A stretch of 64,000 nt of DNA, taken from Ruminococcus sp. Lineage in GTDB: Bacteria > Bacillota > Clostridia > Oscillospirales > Ruminococcaceae. The notes below the pieces were generated by a model. That model saw nothing but the letters and a program-made list of their open reading frames with translations. It did no database searches and was not told the origin of the DNA. The DNA lies in the NCBI GenBank assembly GCA_017525915.1, contig JAFXSC010000018.1:124001-188000 (forward strand). Reading direction: 5' to 3'. This document shows, piece after piece, positions 8,029 to 16,711 of the stretch. The number at the start of each line of letters is the position of its first letter. Positions within the stretch are counted from its first letter, which is position 1. A program made the translations under genes and the position numbers.

Positions 8029-8889
8029 ATGAAAAACATCATTGAAATAGAAAAACTCCATTTCAGCTATCCGGCGGAAGAAGGCAAAGAAGCTGCCGAG
8101 GTGCTGAAAGGCATCAGCCTAAGTATCAGAGAAGGCGAATTTGTCGCTGTTCTGGGACATAACGGCTCCGGTAAGTCCACGCTTGCCAAGCATATAAACG
8201 CCATTCTCCTCCCGACTGAGGGAAGGGTCACTGTTGACGGCATCGACACCGCCGATGAGGACAGGCTTTTCGACCTAAGACAGCGTGCAGGAATGGTTTT
8301 CCAGAATCCCGACAACCAGATAGTTTCCTCGGTGGTCGAGGAGGACGTCGCCTTTGCGCTGGAGAATTTAGGCGTTCCCTATGAGGAGATGCGCCGGCGC
8401 GTGGACGATGCGCTGAAAGCAGTCGGGATGTATGAATACAGGCTGCATTCCCCGAGTCAGCTCTCCGGCGGACAGAAGCAGAGGATAGCCATCGCCGGCA
8501 TCATCGCCATGCAGCCCAAGTGCATAATCCTCGATGAGCCTACTGCCATGCTCGACCCGCAGGGACGCCGCGAGGTGCTTGCGACTGTTCAGCGCATGAA
8601 CCGCGAACAGGGCATCACGGTCGTACTTATCACGCACTATATGGACGAAGCGGCTCAGTGTGACCGCGTTGTGGTCATCGACAAGGGCAGCGTCCTCATG
8701 GACGGCACTCCGCGCGAGGTGTTCTCGCAGGTGGAGCGCATAAAGGCGATAGGTCTTGACGTACCGCAGGCGACAGAGCTTGCCCATGAACTAAGGAAGG
8801 CAGGTATTGAGCTGCCGGAGGATATACTGACCGCGGAGGAATGTGCCGACGCGATAGAGGCACTGTTTACTAAGAAGGGAAGTAACTAA
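8029..8889 (+). CDS. ecfA1: Energy-coupling factor transporter ATPase EcfA1
   Basis: A 286-residue ABC ATPase of the ECF (vitamin and metal uptake) class. It has Walker [10 protein letters not shown], a Q-loop in [10 protein letters not shown], signature LSGGQKQR, Walker [14 protein letters not shown] and switch His in LITHYMDEA. The C-terminal extension ([17 protein letters not shown]) is typical of EcfA and differs from solute-binding-protein importers. It pairs with EcfA2 to power a shared EcfT that works with separate S components. No S component is encoded here, so this is a group II module serving substrate proteins elsewhere. The ribosome-binding site is weak, suggesting coupling to the gene before it. 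Confidence 0.95.
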   Translation: MKNIIEIEKLHFSYPAEEGKEAAEVLKGISLSIREGEFVAVLGHNGSGKSTLAKHINAILLPTEGRVTVDGIDTADEDRLFDLRQRAGMVFQNPDNQIVSSVVEEDVAFALENLGVPYEEMRRRVDDALKAVGMYEYRLHSPSQLSGGQKQRIAIAGIIAMQPKCIILDEPTAMLDPQGRREVLATVQRMNREQGITVVLITHYMDEAAQCDRVVVIDKGSVLMDGTPREVFSQVERIKAIGLDVPQATELAHELRKAGIELPEDILTAEECADAIEALFTKKGSN

Positions 8890-9762
8890 TTGGCAATACT
8901 TGAAACTCAGGAGCTCACCTATACATACAGCAGGGGCACTCCCTTCGAGAAAACGGCTGTCGATCACGTCAGCCTTTCTATAAACGAGGGCGAAATAATA
9001 GGCGTAATGGGACATACCGGTTCGGGCAAGTCCACTCTTATCCAGCACTTCAACGGTCTGCTCCAGCCCACATCCGGAAAGGTGCTCCTCGACGGGCGTG
9101 ATATATGGGAAAACAAAAGGAAGATAAGAGATGTCCGCTTTCAGGTAGGACTTGTATTCCAGTATCCGGAATACCAGATATTCGAGGAGACGGTCTTCCG
9201 CGACATCGCCTTCGGTCCGAAGAATATGGGACTTGACGAGGCTGAGATAAAGCGCCGCGTGCTTGAAACTGCCAATGATATAGGACTTCCTGAGGAGCTC
9301 ATGGAGCATTCGCCCTTCGAGCTTTCCGGCGGACAGAAGCGCAGGGTAGCCATTGCAGGCGTAATGGCTATGGAGCCGAAGGTGCTCATTCTCGATGAGC
9401 CGACCGCAGGTCTTGACCCTGCCGGACGCGACCTTATCCTTGAACACATAAGGGCTTACCACCGCCGCACGAAAAACACTATCCTCATAGTCTCGCACAG
9501 CATGGAGGACATCGCGGCATTTGCGGACAGGATACTCGTCATGAACAGGGGCAGCGTATTCTGCTTTGACCGGACTGATAAGGTCTTTTCACGCGCTGAG
9601 GAGATAGCAGGCATCGGTCTTGACGTTCCGCAGGTAACAAAAGTATTCATGGAGCTGAAACGCCGGGGAATGGATTTCGGCGGTGAAGCTTACACTGTTG
9701 ACTGTGCGAAGGAGCTTATCCTCCGCAGGATAAGGGAAAGGAATGGCTCTGCACCTTGCTGA
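8890..9762 (+). CDS. ecfA2: Energy-coupling factor transporter ATPase EcfA2
   Basis: A 290-residue partner ATPase starting at TTG 8890, directly after the ecfA1 stop. It has Walker A GHTGSGKST, Q-loop region VFQYPEYQIF, signature LSGGQKRR, Walker B VLILDEPTAGLDP and His in VSHSMEDIA. The C-terminal LDVPQVTKVFMELKRRG extension matches EcfA1, as expected for a duplicated heterodimer. The stop overlaps the ecfT start, so translation is probably coupled. Confidence 0.95.
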   Translation: MAILETQELTYTYSRGTPFEKTAVDHVSLSINEGEIIGVMGHTGSGKSTLIQHFNGLLQPTSGKVLLDGRDIWENKRKIRDVRFQVGLVFQYPEYQIFEETVFRDIAFGPKNMGLDEAEIKRRVLETANDIGLPEELMEHSPFELSGGQKRRVAIAGVMAMEPKVLILDEPTAGLDPAGRDLILEHIRAYHRRTKNTILIVSHSMEDIAAFADRILVMNRGSVFCFDRTDKVFSRAEEIAGIGLDVPQVTKVFMELKRRGMDFGGEAYTVDCAKELILRRIRERNGSAPC

Positions 9763-10550
9763 AAGATATTACCATAGGACAGTATTTCCCCGGTGAGAGT
9801 ATTATCCACAGGCTCGATCCGCGTTTCAAGATAGTCATAACGCTGATATACATAGTAATGCTGTTCACGGGCGGCACTCCGCTCTGCCTCTGCATAGGGG
9901 CGCTCTATACATTCATAGCGATAGCGCTTTCGGGCGTTCCGCTGAAAATGTTCTGGAGGAGCGTGAGACCGCTGCTGCCGTTTCTTGTGATAACGGCTGT
10001 GATAAACCTGATGCTCGTCCGTTCCGGAGATGTTCTCTGGAGCTGGAAGGCGATAAAGATAACCGAGGACGGTCTGAATATAAGCGCATTCATGATAGTG
10101 AGGATATCGCTTCTCGTCATGGGTACGTCGATACTGACCTACACCACTTCGCCGGTAACGCTCACGGACGCTATCGAGAGACTGCTCTCGCCGCTGAAAA
10201 AGCTGCATTTTCCCGTACATGAGCTTGCAATGATGATGACGATAGCGCTCAGATTCATACCCACGCTCATAGAGGAGACCGACAAGATAATATCCGCCCA
10301 GAAGGCAAGGGGCGCTGAGATAGATACCGGAAGCTTCATGACCCGCGCAAAGAGCCTTGTGTCCATACTCGTTCCGCTGTTCGTATCGGCGTTCAGACGT
10401 GCTGACGAGCTTGCGACAGCGATGGAGTGCCGCTGTTACCACGGCGGTGAGGGAAGGACAAGGCTGCGTCAGCTGAAGTCAGCGCCGAGGGACTACATCG
10501 CGCTGCTGTATACCATTGGCTTCCTTGCAGCGGTGATATGGTTCAAGTGA
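9756..10550 (+). CDS. ecfT: Energy-coupling factor transporter transmembrane protein EcfT
   Basis: A 264-residue membrane protein that opens MLKDITIGQYFPGESIIHRLDPR, standard for EcfT of Firmicutes (quoted in parts: GQYFPG, HRLDPR). It has hydrophobic helices near residues 25-60, 70-90 and 105-130 and a C-terminal pair. The coupling helices carry AQKARGAE; the second Ala-Arg-Gly motif reads ECRCYHGG, keeping only the arginine. EcfT transmits ATPase motion to the S component. It starts at TTG 9756, overlapping ecfA2 by seven bases. Confidence 0.93.
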   Translation: MLKDITIGQYFPGESIIHRLDPRFKIVITLIYIVMLFTGGTPLCLCIGALYTFIAIALSGVPLKMFWRSVRPLLPFLVITAVINLMLVRSGDVLWSWKAIKITEDGLNISAFMIVRISLLVMGTSILTYTTSPVTLTDAIERLLSPLKKLHFPVHELAMMMTIALRFIPTLIEETDKIISAQKARGAEIDTGSFMTRAKSLVSILVPLFVSAFRRADELATAMECRCYHGGEGRTRLRQLKSAPRDYIALLYTIGFLAAVIWFK

Positions 10551-10578
10551 TATAAACGATTCAAAGAGAGATGGAATA

Positions 10579-13500
10579 ATGGAAACAAATCAGACAGATA
10601 ACAAAACAGAATATACTGAGGAAATAGTCGGGGAAATAGGTCTTGCGGAGCCCGTTCCGGATGAGGTGTCCTCTGCTGCAAAGCCTTCGCGGAAAAGCCG
10701 CTTCTGCGAGAAGCTGCACCGGTTCCGCTCCGGAAAATTCTGGAACATAATGTACGACAAGGGCACGCTCTACTTCGTGTTCTCGTTCCTTGTTTCCGCT
10801 GTCATCATGATGATAGCTATGAAGGAGGAGGGCATACATCCGTTCGGCGACAGGAACCAGATGCTCGTTGTAGACCTTTGGCATCAGTATTACCCCTTTT
10901 TCCGCGTTGAACGCGAAAAGCTCCTGACAGGCGGCTCGTTCTTCTATTCATGGCAGAACGGTCTCGGCTCGAACTTTCTTTCACTGATATCCTACTACGC
11001 TATGAGTCCGCTCAACTGGCTCTCGGTATTCTGGAACGGCGACCATGTGAGAGAGGCGCTCACGGTCATACTCGTTCTTAAAATAGGCTTTGCCGGAGCA
11101 TTCTTCCAGCGCTTTCTGAGATACACCTACCAGCGCAATGACTTCTCGACCTGTGTATTCTCCGTTATGTACGCGCTTTCGAGCTTTACCCTCGGCTACT
11201 ACTGGAACGTTATGTGGTTCGATACCGTAGCGCTTTTCCCACTGGTAATGCTCGGCATCGTGAAGATATGCCGCGAGGGGAAGTGGAAGACCTACACCTT
11301 CTCTCTTGCGCTCTCGCTCATCGCAAACTACTATATAGGCTATTTTACCTGCATATTCTCGATATTCATGTTCCTTGCGGCAGGCATCATTGAATTCAGG
11401 GGAGTAAAGGACTGGCTCTATAAGTTCTGGATAATGCTGCGCTCATCGGTCATAGGACTTGCTCTCAGCGCGTTCATCACCATACCTGCTTATTTTGGAC
11501 TTGAGACAACTTACAGTGCCGATGACAGGTCGATATGGAAAAAGCTGAAGGATATCCTTGCTGAGGACCCGAAGTATTACGAGAGCTGGAAGTCACTGCT
11601 CGCAAACACGATATCCTACAACGCCCCGACAAAGGTCGAGGGTCTGCCGAATTTTGCCTGCGGAATGCTTGCACTCGGACTTTTCGGCGTGTTCCTGCTT
11701 TCCACAAAGGTCAAGGTAAGGGAGAAGGTATCTTCCCTCACCATGCTGTTCATAATAGTGATAAGCTGCAATATGCGCCAGCTCAACTATATCTGGCACG
11801 GCTTCCACTTCACAAACCAGATACCCTACCGCTTTGCTTTCATATTCAGCTTCGTGCTTGCTGCATCGGCTTACCGCGCCTATACCGTGGTTCTCCGCGG
11901 CGGCATAAAGCTCAGCCACATAGCAATGCTCCTTATATGTCCGGCGTTTGTATTCTGGCTCAATTACGAGGTCAAGCGCAAGAACTACGAGGGTGCTCTC
12001 TTTGACCTTAAAGGTCTCGTGCTGACTGCCGCAGTCATCATGGCAGGACTGCTTGCGGCTGCCGGAATCATCGCTGCTGTAATCCTGCACATAAGGAAGA
12101 AGCAGCAGAAGCCCGTCCCCGATACAAAGAAGCTGTGCTTCCGGGCGGCTGTGATACTCACCGCTGCCTTCTCGGTCCTGATGATAATGCCGTGGGTAGT
12201 CCTTGTCATAAAGGAGAAGGAGTTCCGCAGGAACGAGCCGTTCTGCGATTCCCTCATAATCATGGGCGCATTCTGGCTGATATTCCTTGCCGCAAAGGTA
12301 TTCCCCTTCAGGCGCAGGGAGGTCCGCAACGCCGTTATGAGCATCGCGCTCGCGGCGGCTGTATTCAGCGAATTCTACGCTAATGCCTGCAAGGGCGTGC
12401 AGACTGTCAGTCACAGCAGCTATGACGATTACCCCACACGCTATGACGAGGTCAAATCCCTCATCAACGAGGCGCGAAAGACCGATGATGACCTGTTCTA
12501 CCGCACGGAGATGACCGAGACATGGACGCTCAACGACAGCGCCCTCTATGGCTACTACGGCGTTTCGCAGTTCTCGTCGGCGGCTAACGTTGAGGTCACA
12601 AGGCTCTGCAAGAGGCTCGGTCTCTATGCCTCCGAAGCCGGAAACCGCTACTACTACCGTACGAATACCCCCGTTACCAATGCCTTCCTTGGGCTGAAAT
12701 ACATCATAAGGCGCGGAGGCGAGCTGCACTCCGAGAGCTATGCTATGGATTTTGCCGGAAAAGCCGGCGGAAGCTATATGTACAAGAGCAAGTATTCCCT
12801 GCCGCTGGGCTTCATGGTGGATCCCGGCGTTCTGGAAATGGATAACAAGGAAGCTGTGAACCCGTTCGAGTATCAGAATGAGATGATAAAACGCGCGACA
12901 GGTACTCCGCAGGGCTGCTTCACCGCCCAGCCGGTAAACCTTGCACAGTACAGTAATATGCAGGTTACCAAGAGCGGATACGGAAATTATTCCTTCCGCG
13001 TTGAGGAAAGCTCCAAGACCGCAAGTACGCTCTATACCTTCCAGCATATCGAGGGTGGACACCTCTACGGCTATGCCAGCACGACAGGCGGCGCCTGCGA
13101 CAGCGTTACCATCAACTTCGGACAGGTCGTGATTGACAGCGGCGACCTCATAGGCAAATACCCGATCGTATTCCCGATGGGCGACGGCGCTGCCGGCGAT
13201 AAGTCCACTGTTGACATCAGACCTGCATCGGGACGCCAGTCCGGAAACTTCAAGCTCATGGTATACTCCCTCGATGAGAATTTATTCAGGGAGCAGTACG
13301 AAAAGCTTGCCGATGAGCCCCTCGAGCTTACAAGCTTCAGCGACCGCAAGATAAGCGGAACGATAACCGCGCTCAGTGACGGTGTGCTCTATCTTTCGAT
13401 ACCCTATGAAAAGGGTTGGACTGTCTATATTGACGGCAAAAAGGCCGATACCTTCCGCGTATTCGGCGCTATGACAGGCGTTAAGGTCGCGGCAGGCGAG

Positions 13501-13815
13501 CATACGGTGAAACTTGAATATACCCCCGAGGGCTTTGTCCCCGGAATTATAATAAGCGGCACGGCACTCATTGCGACAGGTGCGCTTATATGGTTCGAGC
13601 TCAGAAGAAAGAAGAAAAAGAGCGCGGCTCCTGCCGGAAATGCGGAGACGACTGCCGGTGACGACCCCGGAGATATGCCTTCGGAGGAGCTTATTACTGC
13701 CGGTGAGATATACAATCAGGCTGTGGAGGAGGTCAGACCTCAGGAGGAGGAAACTCTTCCCGGGGAGGTGAACGATGAGAAATCTGAAGGTAATGATAGC
13801 CTACAAGGGGACTAA
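10579..13815 (+). CDS. YfhO-family large membrane protein
   Basis: A 1078-residue protein. After a hydrophilic N-terminal stretch of about 60 residues there are roughly a dozen membrane helices up to about residue 620. A large extracytoplasmic region follows, then one last helix (PGIIISGTALIATGALIWFEL) and an acidic tail. NQMLVVDLWHQYYPFF and SFFYSWQNGLGSNF are hallmarks of the YfhO family, distant GT-C-like proteins linked in Bacillus and Listeria to sugar modification of lipoteichoic acid. A role in decorating a cell-wall polymer is thus likely but not shown. It lies between ecfT and truA, which are adjacent in many Firmicutes, and its last 41 bases overlap truA. Confidence 0.88.
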   Translation: METNQTDNKTEYTEEIVGEIGLAEPVPDEVSSAAKPSRKSRFCEKLHRFRSGKFWNIMYDKGTLYFVFSFLVSAVIMMIAMKEEGIHPFGDRNQMLVVDLWHQYYPFFRVEREKLLTGGSFFYSWQNGLGSNFLSLISYYAMSPLNWLSVFWNGDHVREALTVILVLKIGFAGAFFQRFLRYTYQRNDFSTCVFSVMYALSSFTLGYYWNVMWFDTVALFPLVMLGIVKICREGKWKTYTFSLALSLIANYYIGYFTCIFSIFMFLAAGIIEFRGVKDWLYKFWIMLRSSVIGLALSAFITIPAYFGLETTYSADDRSIWKKLKDILAEDPKYYESWKSLLANTISYNAPTKVEGLPNFACGMLALGLFGVFLLSTKVKVREKVSSLTMLFIIVISCNMRQLNYIWHGFHFTNQIPYRFAFIFSFVLAASAYRAYTVVLRGGIKLSHIAMLLICPAFVFWLNYEVKRKNYEGALFDLKGLVLTAAVIMAGLLAAAGIIAAVILHIRKKQQKPVPDTKKLCFRAAVILTAAFSVLMIMPWVVLVIKEKEFRRNEPFCDSLIIMGAFWLIFLAAKVFPFRRREVRNAVMSIALAAAVFSEFYANACKGVQTVSHSSYDDYPTRYDEVKSLINEARKTDDDLFYRTEMTETWTLNDSALYGYYGVSQFSSAANVEVTRLCKRLGLYASEAGNRYYYRTNTPVTNAFLGLKYIIRRGGELHSESYAMDFAGKAGGSYMYKSKYSLPLGFMVDPGVLEMDNKEAVNPFEYQNEMIKRATGTPQGCFTAQPVNLAQYSNMQVTKSGYGNYSFRVEESSKTASTLYTFQHIEGGHLYGYASTTGGACDSVTINFGQVVIDSGDLIGKYPIVFPMGDGAAGDKSTVDIRPASGRQSGNFKLMVYSLDENLFREQYEKLADEPLELTSFSDRKISGTITALSDGVLYLSIPYEKGWTVYIDGKKADTFRVFGAMTGVKVAAGEHTVKLEYTPEGFVPGIIISGTALIATGALIWFELRRKKKKSAAPAGNAETTAGDDPGDMPSEELITAGEIYNQAVEEVRPQEEETLPGEVNDEKSEGNDSLQGD

Positions 13816-14539
13816 GTACCACGGCTTCCAGCGTCAGAACAACGCTCTGACGGTGCAGGAGGTCGTTGAGCGGCACGTTTCAAAGGTGCTCAACGAGCCT
13901 GTGATAATCAACGGCTGCTCGCGGACTGATACCGGAGTTCACGCCAACAACTACTGCTTCAACGTCCACACCTCCAGCAGTATAAACTGCCGGGGCTTCG
14001 TAAGGGGCGTGAACGGACTTCTGCCGGATGATATATCCGTGCTGAGCTGCGAGGACGCTCCGGAGGACTTCCACGCGCGGTTCGACTGCGTGGGGAAGGA
14101 GTATATTTACAAAATACATTGCAGCGAGTCTAAAAACCCGTTCGCAGCCGACCTAATGTACCATTACAGGCGACCCTTTCACCAGGAAAGGGTCAGGGAG
14201 GCGGCAAGGTATTTTGTCGGCGAGCATGACTTCTCGTCGTTTTGTAGTGAGTGCTCGAAAGATTCAACACATATAAGAACAATTTATTCATTCAGAATAG
14301 AAAATAGTGGAGATTCGGTGAGGATACTTGTAAAAGGCAACGGTTTTTTGTATAATATGATTAGGATAATGGTGGGGACACTTATTGATGTCAATGAGGG
14401 CATCTTCTCACCTGACGATATCCCGGTCATACTTGCCGCAAAAGACCGTCTCCGCGCCGGAAGAACTGCAATGGCGCACGGGCTCTACCTCGACCGCGTG
14501 TTCTATTCCGAGGAGGAGCTGCTCAGAGAGGACGGCTGA
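13775..14539 (+). CDS. truA: tRNA pseudouridine(38-40) synthase TruA
   Basis: A 254-residue TruA that isomerises uridines 38-40 in the tRNA anticodon arm. The catalytic Asp lies in GCSRTDTGVHA. YHGFQRQ near the N-terminus, DFHARF and the C-terminal GNGFLYNMIRIMVGTL complete the family pattern. GGGGAGGTG lies five bases upstream of ATG 13775. The start is inside the yfhO-type gene in another frame, giving a 41-base overlap that implies translational coupling. Confidence 0.96.
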   Translation: MRNLKVMIAYKGTKYHGFQRQNNALTVQEVVERHVSKVLNEPVIINGCSRTDTGVHANNYCFNVHTSSSINCRGFVRGVNGLLPDDISVLSCEDAPEDFHARFDCVGKEYIYKIHCSESKNPFAADLMYHYRRPFHQERVREAARYFVGEHDFSSFCSECSKDSTHIRTIYSFRIENSGDSVRILVKGNGFLYNMIRIMVGTLIDVNEGIFSPDDIPVILAAKDRLRAGRTAMAHGLYLDRVFYSEEELLREDG

Positions 14540-14577
14540 CAGAAGAAAAGTATTAAACAAGACAGGAGATGAACGCT

Positions 14578-15744
14578 TTGCCGGTATACGACGCAGATGA
14601 TATCGTCGAGATGAAAAAACGCAAAAAGCGGCGTCAGAGGCTCATAAAGCTGTTTTCAGCCATCGTTGCCGCAGCTGTTGCGGCGGGGCTGTATTTTACA
14701 AGAGATACATGGTACCCCAAGCTCAGGGGCATAGGCAAGCAGTATAAGACCGTTGTCAATTCGGGACAGCTCGCTTCGGGAAAATTCCCTATCGTTATGT
14801 CCACGGGAACGGATTATCAGCTCAGATATACAGTCAAGAAGATAATGGTGCAGAGTGACACCTATCTGTATATATATGACACGAACGGCACGCTTCTGAA
14901 AAAGCGTCAGCATGACTACTCAAATACCATTCTCCGCGTCGCGAACGGCAGGGCCCTCGTCTATGAGAGCGGCGGCTACCGGTTCTCCGTCGAGGACGAG
15001 GACGATGTTTTTTACAGCAGGGAATTCGACGACAATATTCTCTTTGCAAGGCTCAGCTCTCAGGGCTATACCGCGGTAGTTACGACCTATGACAATTACA
15101 GCTGCCGTATAATCGTGTATAACCGCAAGGGCAAAGAGATATACCAGAGAAAATGTATCGACCCTGTGAGCGATATCAGCTTCATTGATGACAGCGACGG
15201 CTGTATGGTGACATATATCAAGGCTGAAAACGGCGCTCATGTCACCACTGTTCAGAAGATCGACTTCTCGGAGAGCAAGGAAGACTGGACTTCTCCGGGA
15301 CTTAATACTCTCGGGCTCGAGGTCTTCGGCTCGGACGAGGGTGCATTCGTTTACGGGCTCGATGCCTGCGGATACGTCAACAGGGACGGTCAGATAAGCT
15401 CGTTCTACAAGTATGACGGCGATCTCGTTGCCGCTGCGAGCATAAGCGGAAAGTCCGCAGTTGTCATAAACGACAGCGAGGCGCGCAAGTACAATGCCGT
15501 ACTGTTTGCGGACAACTCGTCGGAAGCACTGACGATACCGCTGAAAACGCCCGGTGTGGACGTTTCCGTGTTCAAGGGACTTGCCTATATTCTTACTCAG
15601 GATGGTATATATACCTACGACTTCAAGGGAGTGCTGAGGTCCACGGCAGCCGTCGGAGATTCCTATACCGGTTTCGTGAGAAGCGATAACCATATTTTCC
15701 TGAAGGGCTTCAACAGGATAGACCGTATCGACTATGATACATAA
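14578..15744 (+). CDS. DUF5711-family membrane-anchored protein
   Basis: A 388-residue protein with a basic N-terminus (MKKRKKRRQRL), a single membrane helix near residues 20-40 (LFSAIVAAAVAAGLYF), and a large external domain. The external part has repeated beta-strand patterns such as LYIYDTNGTLLKK, CRIIVYNRKGKEIY and GIYTYDFKGVL, suggesting a propeller-like fold. This matches the DUF5711 family, whose function is unknown. TTG 14578 was chosen because AGGAGA has correct spacing to it, while ATG 14569 overlaps that site. It lies between truA and another membrane protein with short gaps. Confidence 0.75.
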   Translation: MPVYDADDIVEMKKRKKRRQRLIKLFSAIVAAAVAAGLYFTRDTWYPKLRGIGKQYKTVVNSGQLASGKFPIVMSTGTDYQLRYTVKKIMVQSDTYLYIYDTNGTLLKKRQHDYSNTILRVANGRALVYESGGYRFSVEDEDDVFYSREFDDNILFARLSSQGYTAVVTTYDNYSCRIIVYNRKGKEIYQRKCIDPVSDISFIDDSDGCMVTYIKAENGAHVTTVQKIDFSESKEDWTSPGLNTLGLEVFGSDEGAFVYGLDACGYVNRDGQISSFYKYDGDLVAAASISGKSAVVINDSEARKYNAVLFADNSSEALTIPLKTPGVDVSVFKGLAYILTQDGIYTYDFKGVLRSTAAVGDSYTGFVRSDNHIFLKGFNRIDRIDYDT

Positions 15745-15761
15745 CAGAAGAGGGTGATATT

Positions 15762-16667
15762 ATGATGGGAGAACAATTCTGGTGGTTTTATGATATAATC
15801 GTTGTAGCAGCAATCGGCTTAAGTATGTACATATCCGGCGGAAAAGGCGCGATGAAGGCTTTTTCTACCTTTGTTGCCTATCTTGTTGCGATAGTCATGG
15901 CGCTTTCGATAAGCGCATCTGTATCCGAATCGCTCGCCGGAAATTCTATAAAGAACAGCAATGCCAAGAAGATAAGCAGAACTCTCGAATCTTACAAGTT
16001 TACTTCCAAGGTCGCCGAGCAGATATCCGGCATGGAAGATAAAGTTATAGTCGAGCCGGCACAGCTCGAAAAGATATACAAGGGTACAAAGAGCTACGAT
16101 GCAGAGATATACAAGCTCGTCAACAACAGGCGCGGAAAGAAGATATCCGACAGTCAGGAGGTATTTGCTGAAAAGCTCCACAAAGCATATGCGGAGATAG
16201 TTAAGACCATAGTTTCCGACGAACTCGGCAAGTACGCTACCGAGGTAGCATATAAGGAGGCTCTCGATGACCCCGAGTCCTTCAATACCTTCATTCCGCT
16301 CATCATCGACAAGGAAGACCGCACTCCGGCAGCCGAATACATAGCCGAGAACTATACAAAGCCGGCTTACAGGACGATCACATGGCTGATACTGTTCCTG
16401 ATACTATTTGTGCTGATACTCGTCGGTATGCTCCTGCTTGTGAATTATGTCATGGGGAACGCATACCATGAACAGAGCCTCGCCTCACATATCGGAGGAG
16501 TGTTTATCGGTATACCCAAGGGCATCATACTGAGCTTTGCGGCAGCTGTCCTTGTAAGGCTTTTCGTTGTAATGGGCAGCGATGAGATGCTTTTCTTCAA
16601 TTTTAAGGCAGTAGATAAGACATATCTTTTCAAATATCTGTATAATTATGTTGCAGACCATATGTAA
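15762..16667 (+). CDS. Membrane protein with CvpA-like layout, function unknown
   Basis: A 301-residue protein. There are two hydrophobic segments at the N-terminus (about residues 8-27 and 31-55), a long charged external region of about 150 residues, then two more helices near 205-230 and 243-268. The pairing of short N- and C-terminal helix pairs, with GGKGAMKAFSTFVAYLVA and SHIGGVFIGIPKGIILSFAAA, recalls the CvpA (colicin V production) family, but the match is weak. It follows the DUF5711 gene by 17 bases and precedes the ClpE-like gene by 44. Role unknown. Confidence 0.6.
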   Translation: MMGEQFWWFYDIIVVAAIGLSMYISGGKGAMKAFSTFVAYLVAIVMALSISASVSESLAGNSIKNSNAKKISRTLESYKFTSKVAEQISGMEDKVIVEPAQLEKIYKGTKSYDAEIYKLVNNRRGKKISDSQEVFAEKLHKAYAEIVKTIVSDELGKYATEVAYKEALDDPESFNTFIPLIIDKEDRTPAAEYIAENYTKPAYRTITWLILFLILFVLILVGMLLLVNYVMGNAYHEQSLASHIGGVFIGIPKGIILSFAAAVLVRLFVVMGSDEMLFFNFKAVDKTYLFKYLYNYVADHM

Positions 16668-16711
16668 GCAGGAAACATGAAACAAGAGAACAAACAGGAG
16701 GGATAAACCCT

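Noticed and set aside
8791-9498. 235-codon open frame antisense to ecfA1/ecfA2
   Set aside because: The sense strand carries all ABC ATPase motifs; the antisense product is featureless.
11593-13062. 489-codon open frame antisense to the YfhO-type gene
   Set aside because: Shadow of a strongly biased coding strand. The sense gene has clear membrane helices and family motifs.
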